The notes beneath the pieces were generated by a model. It did not search any database. It saw only the letters and a program-made list of their open reading frames with translations, and was not told the DNA's origin. From Panorpa germanica (lineage: Eukaryota > Arthropoda > Insecta > Mecoptera > Panorpidae), in the NCBI GenBank assembly GCA_963678705.1, contig OY783206.1, positions 13,775,807 through 13,839,806 of the forward strand: a DNA stretch of 64,000 nt, in the 5' to 3' direction. How positions within the stretch are numbered: position 1 is the stretch's first letter; each line of letters starts with the position of its first letter. This document shows positions 20,571-31,925 of this stretch, piece after piece. The position numbers and the translations under genes are program-made.

Positions 20571-21486
20571 CAGAATATAGAATATAGAAAATATACATTG
20601 GTTTAGTCACAAGGAATTCTTAATAATACCCTCTCAGAAAGTTGTATCCCCTTAATTCAGGTGATCCAAATTACCCTAACAATAAACGAATACAGCGTAC
20701 AGCATAGATTTAGCTGACAGATACCTCGATGAAAGGGCTCACAAAACAAAAACAGTTTTTTATTATTTCTATTTCGTTAAACTTACAAATCTTGTGACAT
20801 TTTTATTAATACATTAAAATGTTCCAAAATGTTTATCGTAATGGAAGTAGTGAGGTGTGAATGATTTAATGTCATGCATCTAACACTGCTTATTTTTACT
20901 AGGACATGAAAGGGGGAGGTAATGGGTGAAGAAGGGGGACGGGGGATAGTAGGGATACACACACATGCACGCATGCGCAGTGAAGCGTTATTATTTGTTT
21001 AACGACATTGACAACGACAACGGTAACGCTATTGTCACATTAATTCTAAATCGGTTTAACATTTCACTCACAGACGAAATGAAATCAAATACGGCGTTAT
21101 GACTTCAGACGGCAGCACTGGTGCACTAGGGCTGGGAATAAGAACATCGATACATCGCTACCACTGAAATTAAGTATATCGATTGCCAGGAAATATAGTA
21201 ATATTGTAATATTGAATTTGTTATAATTGTTTGATTTTATCTTTGATTAAATGCAAATCATATGAGTCCAATTATTTTAAAATTGTTTTTATAAAAAACG
21301 AAATCAAAATTTTGTTATTTTAACAATGACTTATGGACAATACCAAGAGAATTCCAAACATAACGCAGGAACTTCATGAAAATTTGAATATAAAAATTGT
21401 AGTCACAGGTACCTTATAAAAAAATGAAAATTATTCACCACGTCGTTATCGAGATATTATTATTTAAAATGTTCCAAAAGCACTTC
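20571..21486. other. No gene recognised
   Basis: AT-rich with one less biased stretch at 20900-21000 that contains a short CACACATGCACGCATGCGCA run. Nothing coding can be supported. Confidence 0.45.
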
Positions 21487-21490
21487 TTAA

Positions 21491-22251
21491 GGAGGTACAG
21501 GACGTTAACGTAAATGATGAAAACGTTGTGAAAAAGGGTCGATACAAATAGTTAAAATACACGCTGTCCCAAAATTAGAGACCTAGGGTTCATAGTTAAA
21601 ATAGGCATAGTCATTTTCCATACAAATCATAATTTTTAGCTCAATTTCACCACATAATATAACTTTTAACTATAAAAAATGGTGACACGGCTTTCAAAAA
21701 CTAGGTGTATATAAAATAATCTTTTCTGTAACTATTGCAAAAAGAAAATTATCAAAAGGATACCTATATACGAAAATATTTAAATAAAACCAGTAAGAAA
21801 CAGTAAGTGTAGGTTATAAACCGGCAACGTTGCAAATGCCAATTTGAGTGGAATTTGAGCAAAATCGGAATAAATGTTATATAAAATATAACAATTTATT
21901 GGTCAAAGAACCAAATCACGCATGCGTCAACACACGTAAATTTGCAGCGTTGCAAAATTTATTATTCTTTTTATTATTCAAAATATTTAATTTGTATTTA
22001 AATTGAATTAATATAAATTTGATATTAATTATAGGTAATTTTTAATTTATTAAACTGTTATGTGCATTAAAAAATCATTTTAACAAGCAAAAGCAGTTTA
22101 ATAGGGAATTGAAAAATTTATTTTCAAAGGTACAGAATATTGTCCCACATATACAGTCCCAATATTTGCTCGTCCCTCATGTACTTCGTATTTTGCATTT
22201 CGTATTACCGAGAGATAAACTTTTTACATTGACGGTACGTCCTGTACCTCC
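21491..22251 (+). mobile_element. TTAA-flanked MITE, copy 1
   Basis: This 761-bp element has inverted ends GGAGGTACAGGACGT and ACGTCCTGTACCTCC and is flanked by TTAA on both sides (21487-21490, 22252-22255). Nearly the same element lies inverted at 45082-45835. The middle contains CACGCATGCGTCAACACACG, also shared, and no transposase frame. TTAA targeting is typical of the piggyBac superfamily, but the terminal bases differ from the usual CCC-type piggyBac start. Confidence 0.85.
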
Positions 22252-22261
22252 TTAAATTATG

Positions 22262-22747
22262 TAATCATTAAAACGGTCTACTTAAAAAGTTTTATGATTA
22301 TGTAATGGGGAAAAAGATAGATTTATTTTTCTAAAAGCAGTAAAAAAGGTAAAAAAGCGTTGTATTTTACGAAACGTTGTTTACGTAACAGGTAATGTTA
22401 GCTAAACCTTAAATTCACATAACTGCTTTTGACGAGATTTGTGTTCTTTCTGAAATACGGGGCATTTATATTTTCTTGATTCATTTTGCAATAGATTACC
22501 CATAAAAACTGCACCACAAGTAAAAAAATTGTCTTGCAAGTGTCGAGCCTGTTTGCTTCCTGCAAGCTAATTGCAAGGATGATTGTTTATCTTCACTTAA
22601 TATAATGTGCAAGATTTAACTTGTTAGCGTGCTACAAACTATTTTAACATTATTGCGTTACATTTCTACCTGAGCAGAAAGGAATTGCAAATTGCGTAAC
22701 TGTGTGTATAGTTATATTTAAAGTACACTTTTATACAATCCTTAGCT
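22262..22747 (+). repeat. Dispersed repeat Z, copy 2
   Basis: Same family and orientation as 18135-18826 and missing about 100 internal bases relative to it. It starts 7 bases after the right TTAA of the MITE, suggesting that the MITE inserted at or close to the edge of this copy. Confidence 0.8.
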
Positions 22748-24140
22748 GACAATATAATATTTCAGAGATGTGGCAACAGCGCTTTCACATTGCTGAGAAA
22801 TCGGACGGCAGTACAATTATTTCTGCAATGTGTTACAAAGATTAACAGTGAGCGAAGTTGTCATGATCATTTCTGTATTACTATGGATGTGTTTGTATAA
22901 ATACATATTGATCCTATTTGATCGAGCAGTAACACTGTTCTTCCATAATAGTTTTCAACTGGTTCTACTAACTGCTTCGGCTATATTATATTCGCAGTGC
23001 ACTAAGCTATACTTCTGTGTATAATACTGTAAATTCGATGTCACCCAACAGTCACCACTAGTGTTCAAGTAACGCTTGATGCGTAATCCGAGGGACGCAG
23101 ACTGAGAAATGAGTGAGCGCGCACATCTGCCCCATATAATGCGAGCTCCTTGTTTTATTCATATGGGAAATTAACATTCAGAACGAAATAATGAATTAAT
23201 AAATACGAGATTATACACTAGGCTAACGTTCTTAATACACCGTTGCACGCATATGATGTTTTAATGAAATTAATTAAAAACTTAATAGTTAAAGTATGTT
23301 TATAAGGGTGGAAAATTTATCACTGAGGGTGTCTTATAATATGATATATGTATATGAAAATATTATTGTGATAAAGTTATATTTAATTTTAGTATCAAAC
23401 AAATCAGACTTAATATTTATTTGCTTAGGGTTACATGTGTGAAGTGGGGTCCATATTTACAGTGAATCGTGGACATGGGGGTGTCCAGAGACAAGGCAAA
23501 CAAATTAACTTACATAATTACTCAAAAGAGGACTCTGACAAAACAGAAAGTCGGATAACATGGAGAAGTCACTTATCACGGGCAAATATGTACTCATCGT
23601 TTGGTGGACCAATTATGTTTCCATTCACAGATTTTGGGAGATTCGGTTCTCGACTAAAAATTTGGGTTAAATGAAAAGACACAGTAGCTTAGTGAGCACG
23701 GAAATAAATTGTGGGATGATCTGCGTATTTGTAAAACCTGGAACAGAGGAAGCTCCCTGTTTCTTTTGTCCAGTTTGCATTAATGTCATGTACTTAATGT
23801 AAAAATGGAGCGTATTTTTTATGTGAAGCCATCAGTTTATTACATTTCGTCAGTATGTTACTGTGATTTCTATGGGAGGTTAAAAACTAGTAAGTAAAAT
23901 TTAATATTACAGTGAACTCTCTTTAATCCGGCATATTTTGGTTCAAAATATTTATTTCAGTTAAGAGCTCTATAACTTTTTGTTTTTTTTTAATGATTGT
24001 CTGCAAGCATGTCCTTATTTAATTTGAGTTTAGAACATTCGGTTTATATAAAATAAGCATTAATCGAGGAAGCACTCAACGAGGCTTAACATACTAATAG
24101 TTTTTTTTAAATTTAATTTATTTAACGTCGGTCTATTGTT
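22748..24140. other. No gene firmly supported; weak frame at 23435-23674
   Basis: A 79-codon plus frame at 23435-23674 follows an acceptor-like TTATTTGCTTAG and is less AT-biased than its neighbours, with a charged N-terminal half. It shows no known motif and no donor at its end, and TGA closes it. I treat it as unproven. The rest, including 23041-23130 with several CpG, holds nothing identifiable. Confidence 0.35.
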
Positions 24141-24656
24141 GATGGTAAGCCCGTCACACACTGCAAACGTATTTAAGCGACGGTGATTTTGGACGTAAAT
24201 CGGCGGCTTAGTTTTGCGGCTAGAACCTACAGAGAAAGCCGACTTTTATGCCTCTTTTTATATGTTGTCTCACAATACATACATACCTCGTACCGAAACG
24301 ACAGTACGCCAAGTCAAACTTGTGTACTGTAGGGTGTATTGAAGTTGTTTTGCACTAACATAATTTAGCATGAGAGCAAACTTTTACGCTAATTTTTTTC
24401 GATACACGACTGTTTTGAAAGAGACTATTGCATTCCCTCCTATATCTCTTCCAGTCTGAGACGGCTGGTTGCATTTACAAGGTTAGGTTAGGATAGGTTC
24501 AGCGTTGTAGCATGTATTCGCTTGGTTAAAATTCGCTGATATACGGGTAGAGTGTGAGAACTACGTAACACTTTGTCGCTTGCAGTCTGCGAGATAAATT
24601 CGCTAACCGGTCCAGTCAAAATTGGGTTAAATACTCTTGCAGTGTGCGATAAGCTT
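24141..24656 (+). mobile_element. PIF/Harbinger-like MITE, copy 1 (diverged)
   Basis: Related to 37754-38180 along its length: GCAAACGTATTTAAGCGACG, GCGGCTAGAAC, CAATACATACATAC, AGTACGCCAAGTCAAACTTG, CGATACACGACTG, CGCTTGCAG. The outer ends GCCCGTCACACACTGC and the complement GCAGTGTGCGATAAGC are decayed inverted repeats. TAA precedes the left end. It includes a short TTAGG-like run, GGTTAGGTTAGGATAGG, near 24481. No coding capacity. Confidence 0.65.
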
Positions 24657-24660
24657 TAAG

Positions 24661-26069
24661 TTCTTTCAGCGTCAACTTTGTACTATGTTGGCAGTATTTA
24701 TGGTGTCTTATATGTTACACCGCTGCATAAATACTTCTTTTAATGAATGATAAATTGAGAATTGAAATAGCCGTGTTAAACCAATGGGTTGTAATTTGAG
24801 TAAGAAAGTTGTGACCGAAAATGTGCACCCTACTCAATGTTTCATAGCTGTTACAAATATTTATATTTTCAAATTACTTTTACAACAAATACATACCCCG
24901 CAAAAGTTGCCTACAACGGGGCAAGAGATTGTTTGTTTTCCTCATTATATTTCGAACGTATTACGTAAAGTTTCTGCAATTGCCAAAACCCAATTATGAA
25001 TAACCATTCCATCGTCCTCATAAACCGTCTGCTAATAAAGTAACGTGTGTAACAACTCCGTAACATCGCAAGAAAACATTTAGCGGCAATAATCGTTAGA
25101 CGAGAGAGAAACAAGGTTACAGCTTTAAAGAAGACATAACAATAGTCATATGTCATTAGTTATTGTCCCTTTACACTCACCCTGTATATTAAAGAGCCTT
25201 ATTATACACAGAAGCTGTACAGTGTACAGTGACACCAGAACCAGAACATACTTATTTCAGCATTTAAACTTCAACTAACATTTGTTTTGTATAACTAAAT
25301 CTGTTTCATTTCAAAATTATTCGTTTGTGAAATTATACAATTTAAATATTATGGTCGTTAAGGGGTTGTGAGTTCTGTAGTTCACTAACCCCCACCTTTT
25401 ATAAACCACTCACATCCCTTGTAACCCTTCACCCCTTCAATGGTAACATCTGTATCTCGTAATACTGCGTAATGCCTGTAATGGGACATGAAATACAAAA
25501 ATATGAGGGCAAAATAAAAACAGGTTTAATACCTGAAGGCATAAGGCATAAGAAGGTTTTGTTGGGGTCCTCAAGTCCTGACTGTTCAAGTCCTGAACTC
25601 TGCTCTTGAGAAGAAGATCTTAAATGAAATATGTCATTTGTTTAAACTTTCTTTTGTTTAAGGTTTCTTTGTCAAATGTAAAGCCCAAATAAGGCTGCTA
25701 GATGAGACAGAGATGGGAAACCAGTAGCCTGTGTGCTGTAGACATAGGTGTTCATTATATCGTAAGTAAGGGTGGTCGCATAGTAAAGGCAACTGTGGTA
25801 GAATGTTATACATTTTTGTAACATTATAAAGGATATCATTTTGTAACGATTCAGAAAATTTAAATTCGATTGACAGTTTCGATCTCGAGTTAAATTTAAT
25901 CAAATTTCGAATCATTTTCATGGGAAGCAATGAGGGAGAATGAGAAGCAAATATATATTTGACGTGTTTTCTAATAAGATTTGCAGAGAATAGGGAGATA
26001 TTATTTGCGTATATATAATATACATAAAAGTAAGGTAATGTAAAGTAGAATATTCTTTTAACACTGCTT
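24661..26069. other. No gene supported; chance frames only
   Basis: A plus frame at 24784-24999 starts ATGGGTTGT and would give an MGCNLSKK start, which resembles an N-myristoylation/palmitoylation signal, but it has no further domain. A 140-codon minus frame (25658-26080) is AT-driven with no recognisable motif. Both are left as unsupported. Confidence 0.35.
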
Positions 26070-26892
26070 TTTAAAAGCATTTAAATACAAAATGCAAATA
26101 CCTCGTTATTTTCCTATTTCAAATACAAAATAATAAATTAATTTCATGTTAGTATTTAAATATAAAATACGTATTTTAAAAATACTTTTGAGAAAATAGA
26201 ATACTCTTACTAATATAAATGTTATTTTTTTTTAATAATTATGAGAATTCTCTTTAATAAAAACCGACTTCGTTTTGAAACATTTTTGTTTCATAAAAAT
26301 ACTACCTATGGTGTCGCATGTTTATGTCGCACTAGTCTGTACGTTAAAAGTACACTCATATCTAAATAATGTCAACTTATGAATGAAAATATATAAACGT
26401 TGGATGTCGCATGTGGGGCTAGTAGGTAAAATAATATATATTTATTTATATATATTTCAGTACGAAATGTAGTGGAGTGATTGTCTTGTAGTAAAACGAA
26501 TAATGAACAAAAAAATATGATAAACAAATTTAGGTAAACGAAAATCAAATGTCTTATGGTGGGGAAACAGGAAGGATAATAAAATAATAGGCACATCAAT
26601 CATTTTAAATTAGAATTCTAAGACAATTGTGCAGATAGTTTTAGATCATAGATGGTGCTAATGTTGGTGGGGTTTTAAGTTTATATTCAAAAAATATTGT
26701 TTACTGATTAACGCTTTGTAGTAACAAACATGAAAAAAGTATTTTGTATTTTTAAAATAGCAAATAGGTTGGTAAAAGTTTTCAAATAAAATATAAAATT
26801 CTATATTCTTAAAAGATATTTAAATACAAAATAAAAAATAGGTATTTCCTATTTTGTATTTCATTTTGAGTATATGTTTTAGAAAAACGCAT
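26070..26892. repeat. AAATACAAAATA-rich palindromic repeats
   Basis: Two blocks, 26070-26215 and 26740-26892, are built of diverged AAATACAAAATA and its complement TATTTTGTATTT. They can pair with each other and bracket repeat W copy 1. They may be the ends of one decayed inverted-repeat element, with W inside or inserted. Confidence 0.5.
26264..26430 (+). repeat. Dispersed repeat W, copy 1
   Basis: Shares GAAACATTTTTGTTTCATAA, GTCGCACTAGTCTGTACG, TTAAAAGTACACTCATATCT, AATGTCAACTTATGAATGAA and TTGGATGTCGCAT with 27735-27925. A third, shorter copy is at 44905-44990. The first 20-mer is itself a short palindrome. No ends or gene. Confidence 0.75.
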
Positions 26893-27734
26893 ATCTCTGA
26901 CTATATCATTCTAGTTTTGTGCTCTGTAGTTTTGTGCAACTGTCTATTTGGTGTGAAACCGGCATAACAAACAACATTAACTTTAAATTCATCATTATTT
27001 TTTTATTCTAAATTCATGATTCTAAGTTATTATTCTAGGTTTATATTCTAAGTTTATATTCCAAGTTTATATTCTTTGAGGAACAAAGAACGTAAGCCAC
27101 TCAAATTGCAGTTGTTATAACAAGGCCCATAATACGGGCATAGGGAAACACTCTATAAAGTGATATGTAATAATAAAGTTGATATTGTTTCTAGTTAAAT
27201 ATAATTGCCAAACAGTGAGGCCCCTATGAATGCTTTAAACACATCCTTGCAGCTGATGGACAATTTAGTCAATATAAAATGTTCTAAAATTTAAGACTTA
27301 TGGTTTTCCAAGGAAGGTTGCCTACCTCTGTTTGTCTTGCACTACCAAATTCTTGTTTTTTGTTTTGTAAATTAGGAATGTACTGTCGCCTCATTTAGCA
27401 CCCTTGCTTTTTTCATATTACAGAGTTTTTGATTACTTTCTTAAAATAAACTTTTTATTAAATCTGTTTAGCATATTATGACTTATGATTTAATGAGGTG
27501 TGTTTTACGTTTGACATTTACTGCTGCGTTTACATAAGGCGTGACGTTGAAATGTTGCTTTCATTTATGAGTATTGATTGATTACGATAAAATAAATAGA
27601 TGTTTTGAGTTGTGTTCCATCATTTTTATGGTACTTTTTGTATAAAAGAATTTTTATTGAATATTTGAAACTAATACTTAACATCTTGTAAAATATAGGG
27701 GTTATTCTATTCTATTTAGATGTTCCGACTTAGG
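26893..27734. other. No gene; short minisatellite at 27000-27080
   Basis: Around 27000-27080 a 12-13 bp unit, AAGTTTATATTCT, is repeated about five times with changes. The remainder is AT-rich without frames. Confidence 0.5.
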
Positions 27735-27925
27735 ATTGAAACATTTTTGTTTCATAAAAATACTATATAGAACATTTTATACTATATACTATATTTTCGC
27801 ACTTGTCTGTACGTTAAAAGTACAACACATTTAGTACACTCATGTCTAAATAATGTCAACTTATGAATGAAAATATATAAATGTTGGATGTCGCATATTT
27901 ATGTCGCACCAGTCTGTACGGTATA
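27735..27925 (+). repeat. Dispersed repeat W, copy 2
   Basis: Same order of blocks as at 26264-26430, with an extra AACACATTTAG segment between the ACGTTAAAAGTACA and ACTCATGTCTAAATAATG blocks. This block is missing from copy 1. Confidence 0.75.
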
Positions 27926-28264
27926 TTAGATAACAAATTCATAATTTACGAAAATGTAACGTTTTTAATTGGTTTCATTTCGGGAGACGGGCCCTATGAT
28001 AACGTTATTATAGCCGACTGATCTTGTATTCAATTACATCATAAAATTTGTTATAAACAATTTTTAAACTTTTTGTTTAACAGTGTGTTTGAAACGGATA
28101 CCGTTGATGGATACTAAGCAAAGAGTAATCCAGCATTCAGTAGCATTGTCTGCTTTTTCGTACCTTGTAAAATATTTTCATATCGCATGGAATTTTGGAG
28201 TTTACACAAATGTAGAGAGATGTAAACAGATGTATTGTGAACAGAGCCGCATTAGATCTAGTTT

Positions 28265-28670
28265 ATATGTTTGACAATACTTGTAAAGAAATTATATTTT
28301 TTTAGTTGGTAACACTGACCAGAGATATTACAACTGCATTCTGTAACGGTATATATTAGTTATAGCTACTTTCATTGTAGTATGCGCGAACGGCTAACAC
28401 AGTTGATATTTGGAGTCGACTGAATGCACTGTGCATAATGTTAAGTTATGTCAAGAAATTGACAATTTAAATAATTAACTTTAAATTTCGTTTCTTTGAT
28501 TTCAGGTATGATAGTATGATTTAAGTTAAACAGTGTAATTATTATAATGTGTATGTAAATTACTAAAATAAAAGTCTTTGATTTCAGAAGCAACACATAA
28601 GTTTGTTTAAAAAATTACAATTCCTAAAATGTCTTATATACTAATAAAATGTATTAGTTTTTCAATAATC
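28265..28670 (+). repeat. Dispersed family X, long-form copy
   Basis: Shares AGTTGGTAACACTGA, ATTACAACTGCATTCT, TGTGCATAATGTTAAGTTAT, AATTGACAATTTAAATAAT, ACTAAAATAAAAG and TTTGATTTCAGAAGCAACAC with 61555-61885, and the complement with 55300-55560 and 63168-63545. Its left third also matches the core of the TIR elements at 29147 and 53066. TTGATTTCAG is acceptor-like and occurs twice in this copy (about 28495 and 28579). Confidence 0.75.
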
Positions 28671-28820
28671 TTTCGCTACACTCTGTTAAAAAAAATTACA
28701 TTTTTTGGGGTCGTATTGATTCTACTATAAAGAAGCACGGTTCTGCCGATTAGCCTATTAAAATATGGCAGTAAGTACTTCCAATTAATTAATTTTTGTT
28801 AATGAATATCATACACTTGT

Positions 28821-29146
28821 TTTTTTTTTTTTTTTTTTTTATATAGTTTCTCGGGCTTCCTAGGCACGTAGCCTTTTATCGCCTTTAATATTATCCTGCT
28901 TCTTCTTATACGTTATATCCAGACAACAAGAATGATCTATTCATGGCTACTGCAGTTATAAATTTCGGTTTCTCAATCAAAAAGGGGGTGTTAACAGGAA
29001 GCGTCTGCGAAGTCTGTAGCACCGCCCGTTGGAGTCCATTTCTTGCCATTGCTGTATTTTTACATTGCCACAGAATGTGGTCAGGATCTCATTCACTTGT
29101 TTTAAAGACAAAATATATTTCATATCATAGGGAGATATGTAAGGCT
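28821..29146 (-). pseudogene. LINE tail on minus strand with poly-A end
   Basis: The T-run at 28821-28842 is the poly-A tail of a minus-strand LINE. Reading leftward from 29110, the translation includes DPDHILWQCKNTAMARNGLQ, the Cys/His C-terminal region of an R1/I-type ORF2, followed by about 15 more codons and stops. The copy continues 5'-ward after a 0.56-kb MITE at 29711. Confidence 0.7.
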
Positions 29147-29710
29147 TAGAGCATATATATATATATGGAGAGTGAATAGCCTATACTTCCTAAAGAATAA
29201 AAGTGTGTCCTAAATTTGTGCGAGAGAGAAAGATATATGTTCCTATTTGTTCTCTATGCACATGCGTCGAAAGTGACAGCTGTCTAGATATAATAAATAT
29301 TACTATTCTATTAAGATATAATAAACATTAAATATGTAAAGAAATTATATTTCATTAGTTGGTACAAAGCCCGTCTGTCAGTAAAACAGTGATCGTTCAG
29401 TGAAAACACATACTCATGAACGCCATAGATTGCGCTGCAGGGATAACGGCCAACACAGTTGATATTTGGAGTATACTCACGTTTTTAGCTATATTTATAT
29501 ATAGTTTATTTGTATTTATACATATCTACATTATTCTACATCATATTTAGTAACTGTCACGTATTATATCTAGACAGCTTTGACTTGACAATTGTCACTT
29601 TCGACGCATGCACATAGAGAACAAATAGGAACTTATACCTTTCTCTCTCTTACACATTTTGGATACACGTTCAGGTCAGCATTCTCTCTCCATATATATA
29701 TGCGCTAAGA
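29147..29710. mobile_element. Family X short-form TIR element (MITE), copy 1
   Basis: Inverted ends of about 140 bp. The left end, TTAGAGCATATATATA through ATATGTTCCTATTTGTTCTC and TGCGTCGAAAGTGACA, is complemented by 29570-29710. The core (GGTACAAAGCCCGTCTGTC, AACGCCATAG, CAACACAGTTGATATTTGGA) is shared with the copy at 53066 and with long-form X copies. It lies inside a LINE tail, so it is younger than that LINE. No transposase frame. Confidence 0.8.
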
Positions 29711-29910
29711 TATAAGGAACTTAAAAAGTTTGGGTAGTCGTTTCTCATTTGGCCAGTATTCACGGTAAGAGTCTTTTTGATGGTCCCGAGAAGCTATATT
29801 TATCTCGACCTTCTTGTGCAGAAGCGCGGCTCTGCGCAATGGTTTCCGGGGCCTCTACAGAGACGGTCCTGTGTGTACTCCAGATATTCAAATCACTTGA
29901 ATATGGGTTT
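29711..29910 (-). pseudogene. LINE ORF2 fragment, upstream part (minus strand)
   Basis: Reading leftward, one frame includes EYWPNEKRLPKLF preceded by SRDHQKDSYR, similar to the stretch between RNase H and the C-terminal zinc region of R1/I-type LINEs. It has the correct order and strand to be the continuation of 28821-29146. A stop lies near 29868. The upstream limit is not sharp. Confidence 0.5.
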
Positions 29911-29975
29911 TTATGTTATCGTATACGGTACATGAAGAGGAGTCCTTCATACCATATATCCTTGTCAAAATAAAC

Positions 29976-31089
29976 TATGGTAAATAAACAAACGAGAGAA
30001 CAAAGCGTTCCCTCCCACGCTCCTTCACTTCCCCCCCGCTCTCTATGGTAACCACGCTAAAAAGGCACACGCACTCAGTTTGTTGAATTGTTTAAAGTTT
30101 TATAAACTACTAGCATTGGACTTTCTCTGGTTTTTGTGGCGCCAAATTACACAAATTTAGTTTCTATAGGCAACAGCTGGATTACATCAAATTGAGGAAG
30201 GAGGAAGAATTTATAAATATTGTGTACATTGGTATTGATATATCTCTAGATAAACGAGTACATAAAGTAATTTGTAATCAATAATATATTATGTGTGTGT
30301 TTTTATTGTTCGTGCTATTAAGAGAAATTACACGCAACTATAAGGATTAATATTTAATAACTGAAGAAGAATTTAAATAAATGAATTAATAATTATACTC
30401 CAATCAGATAAAGTCTGACACTGACGATCATTATTCATTCATAAATATTAATCATTATTATACCAGCAGTAGTATGACAAGATCTAGCTACTGAAGCCGG
30501 ATCTACACTAGGAAAGTACTTGACAGTCGAGTTTACAATGGGATTGAGAACGAACCGTATCTTAATGAGCTTGTGTCTTATGTCTTAATTTCTCTAAAAG
30601 TGACTATACAGTAGTATATATTGACCTCAAATGTTCAAATATTTTTTAATAACTCCTTCTATGTTAGGAGATATTAACAAATAAAAAAATCATTTTGTCT
30701 CTTTAATTATTAAAGGGATTCAACGTTGGACAACATTCCAACTGCATGTGATATCACAGCCGCTAGTTGCTATCTCTTTTATACAACAGAGCATAAAAGA
30801 GATAGCATATTCAAGATAGAACTCTGGCAAGTTTACAGTTTAGCAACCTTACAGCTCATAAATCTCTGCTATATGTATTTATTTATATATCAAAATATCA
30901 AATATTATTTACAGCTAATTCGAGGAACAATAAAGTTTCAATATTATGTCTGCCGTAACAGGGTTAAATAAAATAAAAACTTATTATTCTTTCAAAATTC
31001 TTCTTCGATTCTTGTACGGTATATGTCCATTGACATATTCAATAGTCAAAGAATACAATAATAAGATTTCTTGTTTTCTTTAAATAATG
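29976..31089. other. No gene; small shared repeat at 30770-30830
   Basis: Positions 30770-30830 (TTTTATACAACAGAGCATAA plus AGAGATAGCATA) repeat 19818-19850. Near 30000-30060 the sequence is C-rich without a frame. The rest is AT-rich. Confidence 0.45.
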
Positions 31090-31095
31090 TAATGG

Positions 31096-31147
31096 TTTAA
31101 CTCGCAGTTTTATGCATTTTAAGCAATCGCACTAACCACTACGCCAC
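31096..31147 (-). mobile_element. tRNA-derived sequence (SINE head or decayed tRNA)
   Basis: The minus strand reads GGTGGCGTAGTGGTTAGTGC, holding a perfect RNA polymerase III A-box (TGGCGTAGTGG) in a typical D-arm setting. About 35 bases later GCGAGTTAAACC resembles a mutated B-box (GGTTCAAACC). Structure beyond that is weak, so it is more likely the tRNA-derived head of a SINE than a working tRNA. Confidence 0.5.
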
Positions 31148-31399
31148 CTAATACTACAGGATTTCAATATGAAATTATTTTTTAATAAATCGCAATTAAA
31201 TAAAAATATATTAACACTTAAAATAGTAATTTTGGTTTCTTTAATCATTAAGGAATCCAGAATAATAGCAAGTCAATAATCCCTAGACGTCATATCCGAT
31301 TTTTACCTTCATCGCTTTATAGATTGCTATCTCTGTTATATAATAGATTATAAAACAGCCAGTGATAAGGCAGGTACTACTGACAGCTACCTCGAGCAG

Positions 31400-31925
31400 G
31401 AGCGAGTCTACTTTAAGTGCACTCGTGCGTAGCACTATCAAATATTTATAACTTGAAAAATAAAAAAGAATCACAAAATATCATATAATACACCTATTAC
31501 ATATGGACTTTATACTTAGGAAGTTGCAAGGAATCAACTTAATCGCTATGCCGAATTAATTAAAACTTATTTGAACGATCAAAGACATATTTTACGTGCA
31601 CTCTCCACAACGCACGTAGCTGCTCAATATAACTACTATGGAATATGCGATACATCGCCTAGCGCGTGAGACAGAAGATGCTCAGTGCAAACTATATGAG
31701 ACGCGTTGCTTGCTGAAATAACATGACGTAATTGTTTGGGATATATTTGAACTTTTATACTTTAGTCGTCTGTGAATCGTTACTGTTACTGTAACAGTGA
31801 ATAAGCGTAAAAATGTGTATTACTTTTAATATTGATTATATTAAAATTAATAATAAAACTTTAAAAAAAATAAAGCTAGTAAAGTGCATTATCGGTTCTC
31901 GTAAATAGAAACCGCAACTGGTCTC
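31400..31925 (+). repeat. Dispersed repeat V, copy 1
   Basis: Shares CACTATCAAATATTTATAA, GAATCACAAAATATCATATA, GACTTTATACTTAGG, GTTGCAAGGAATCA, CAGTGCAAACTATATGA and AGCTAGTAAAGTGCA with the complement of 51498-51880. Blocks are in the same order, but copy 1 has extra sequence between the GAATCA and CAGTGCAAAC blocks. Class unknown. Confidence 0.75.

Noticed and set aside
24481-24502. TTAGG-like telomere repeat
   Set aside because: Only about three imperfect units inside a MITE; not a telomere or an interstitial array.
24784-24999. MGCNLSKK start suggesting an N-myristoylated protein
   Set aside because: An attractive N-terminus, but the remaining 60 codons show no domain, start context is mediocre and no splice structure supports it.
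25658-26080. 140-codon minus frame
   Set aside because: AT-driven composition and no recognisable motif; runs into the AAATACAAAATA repeat block.
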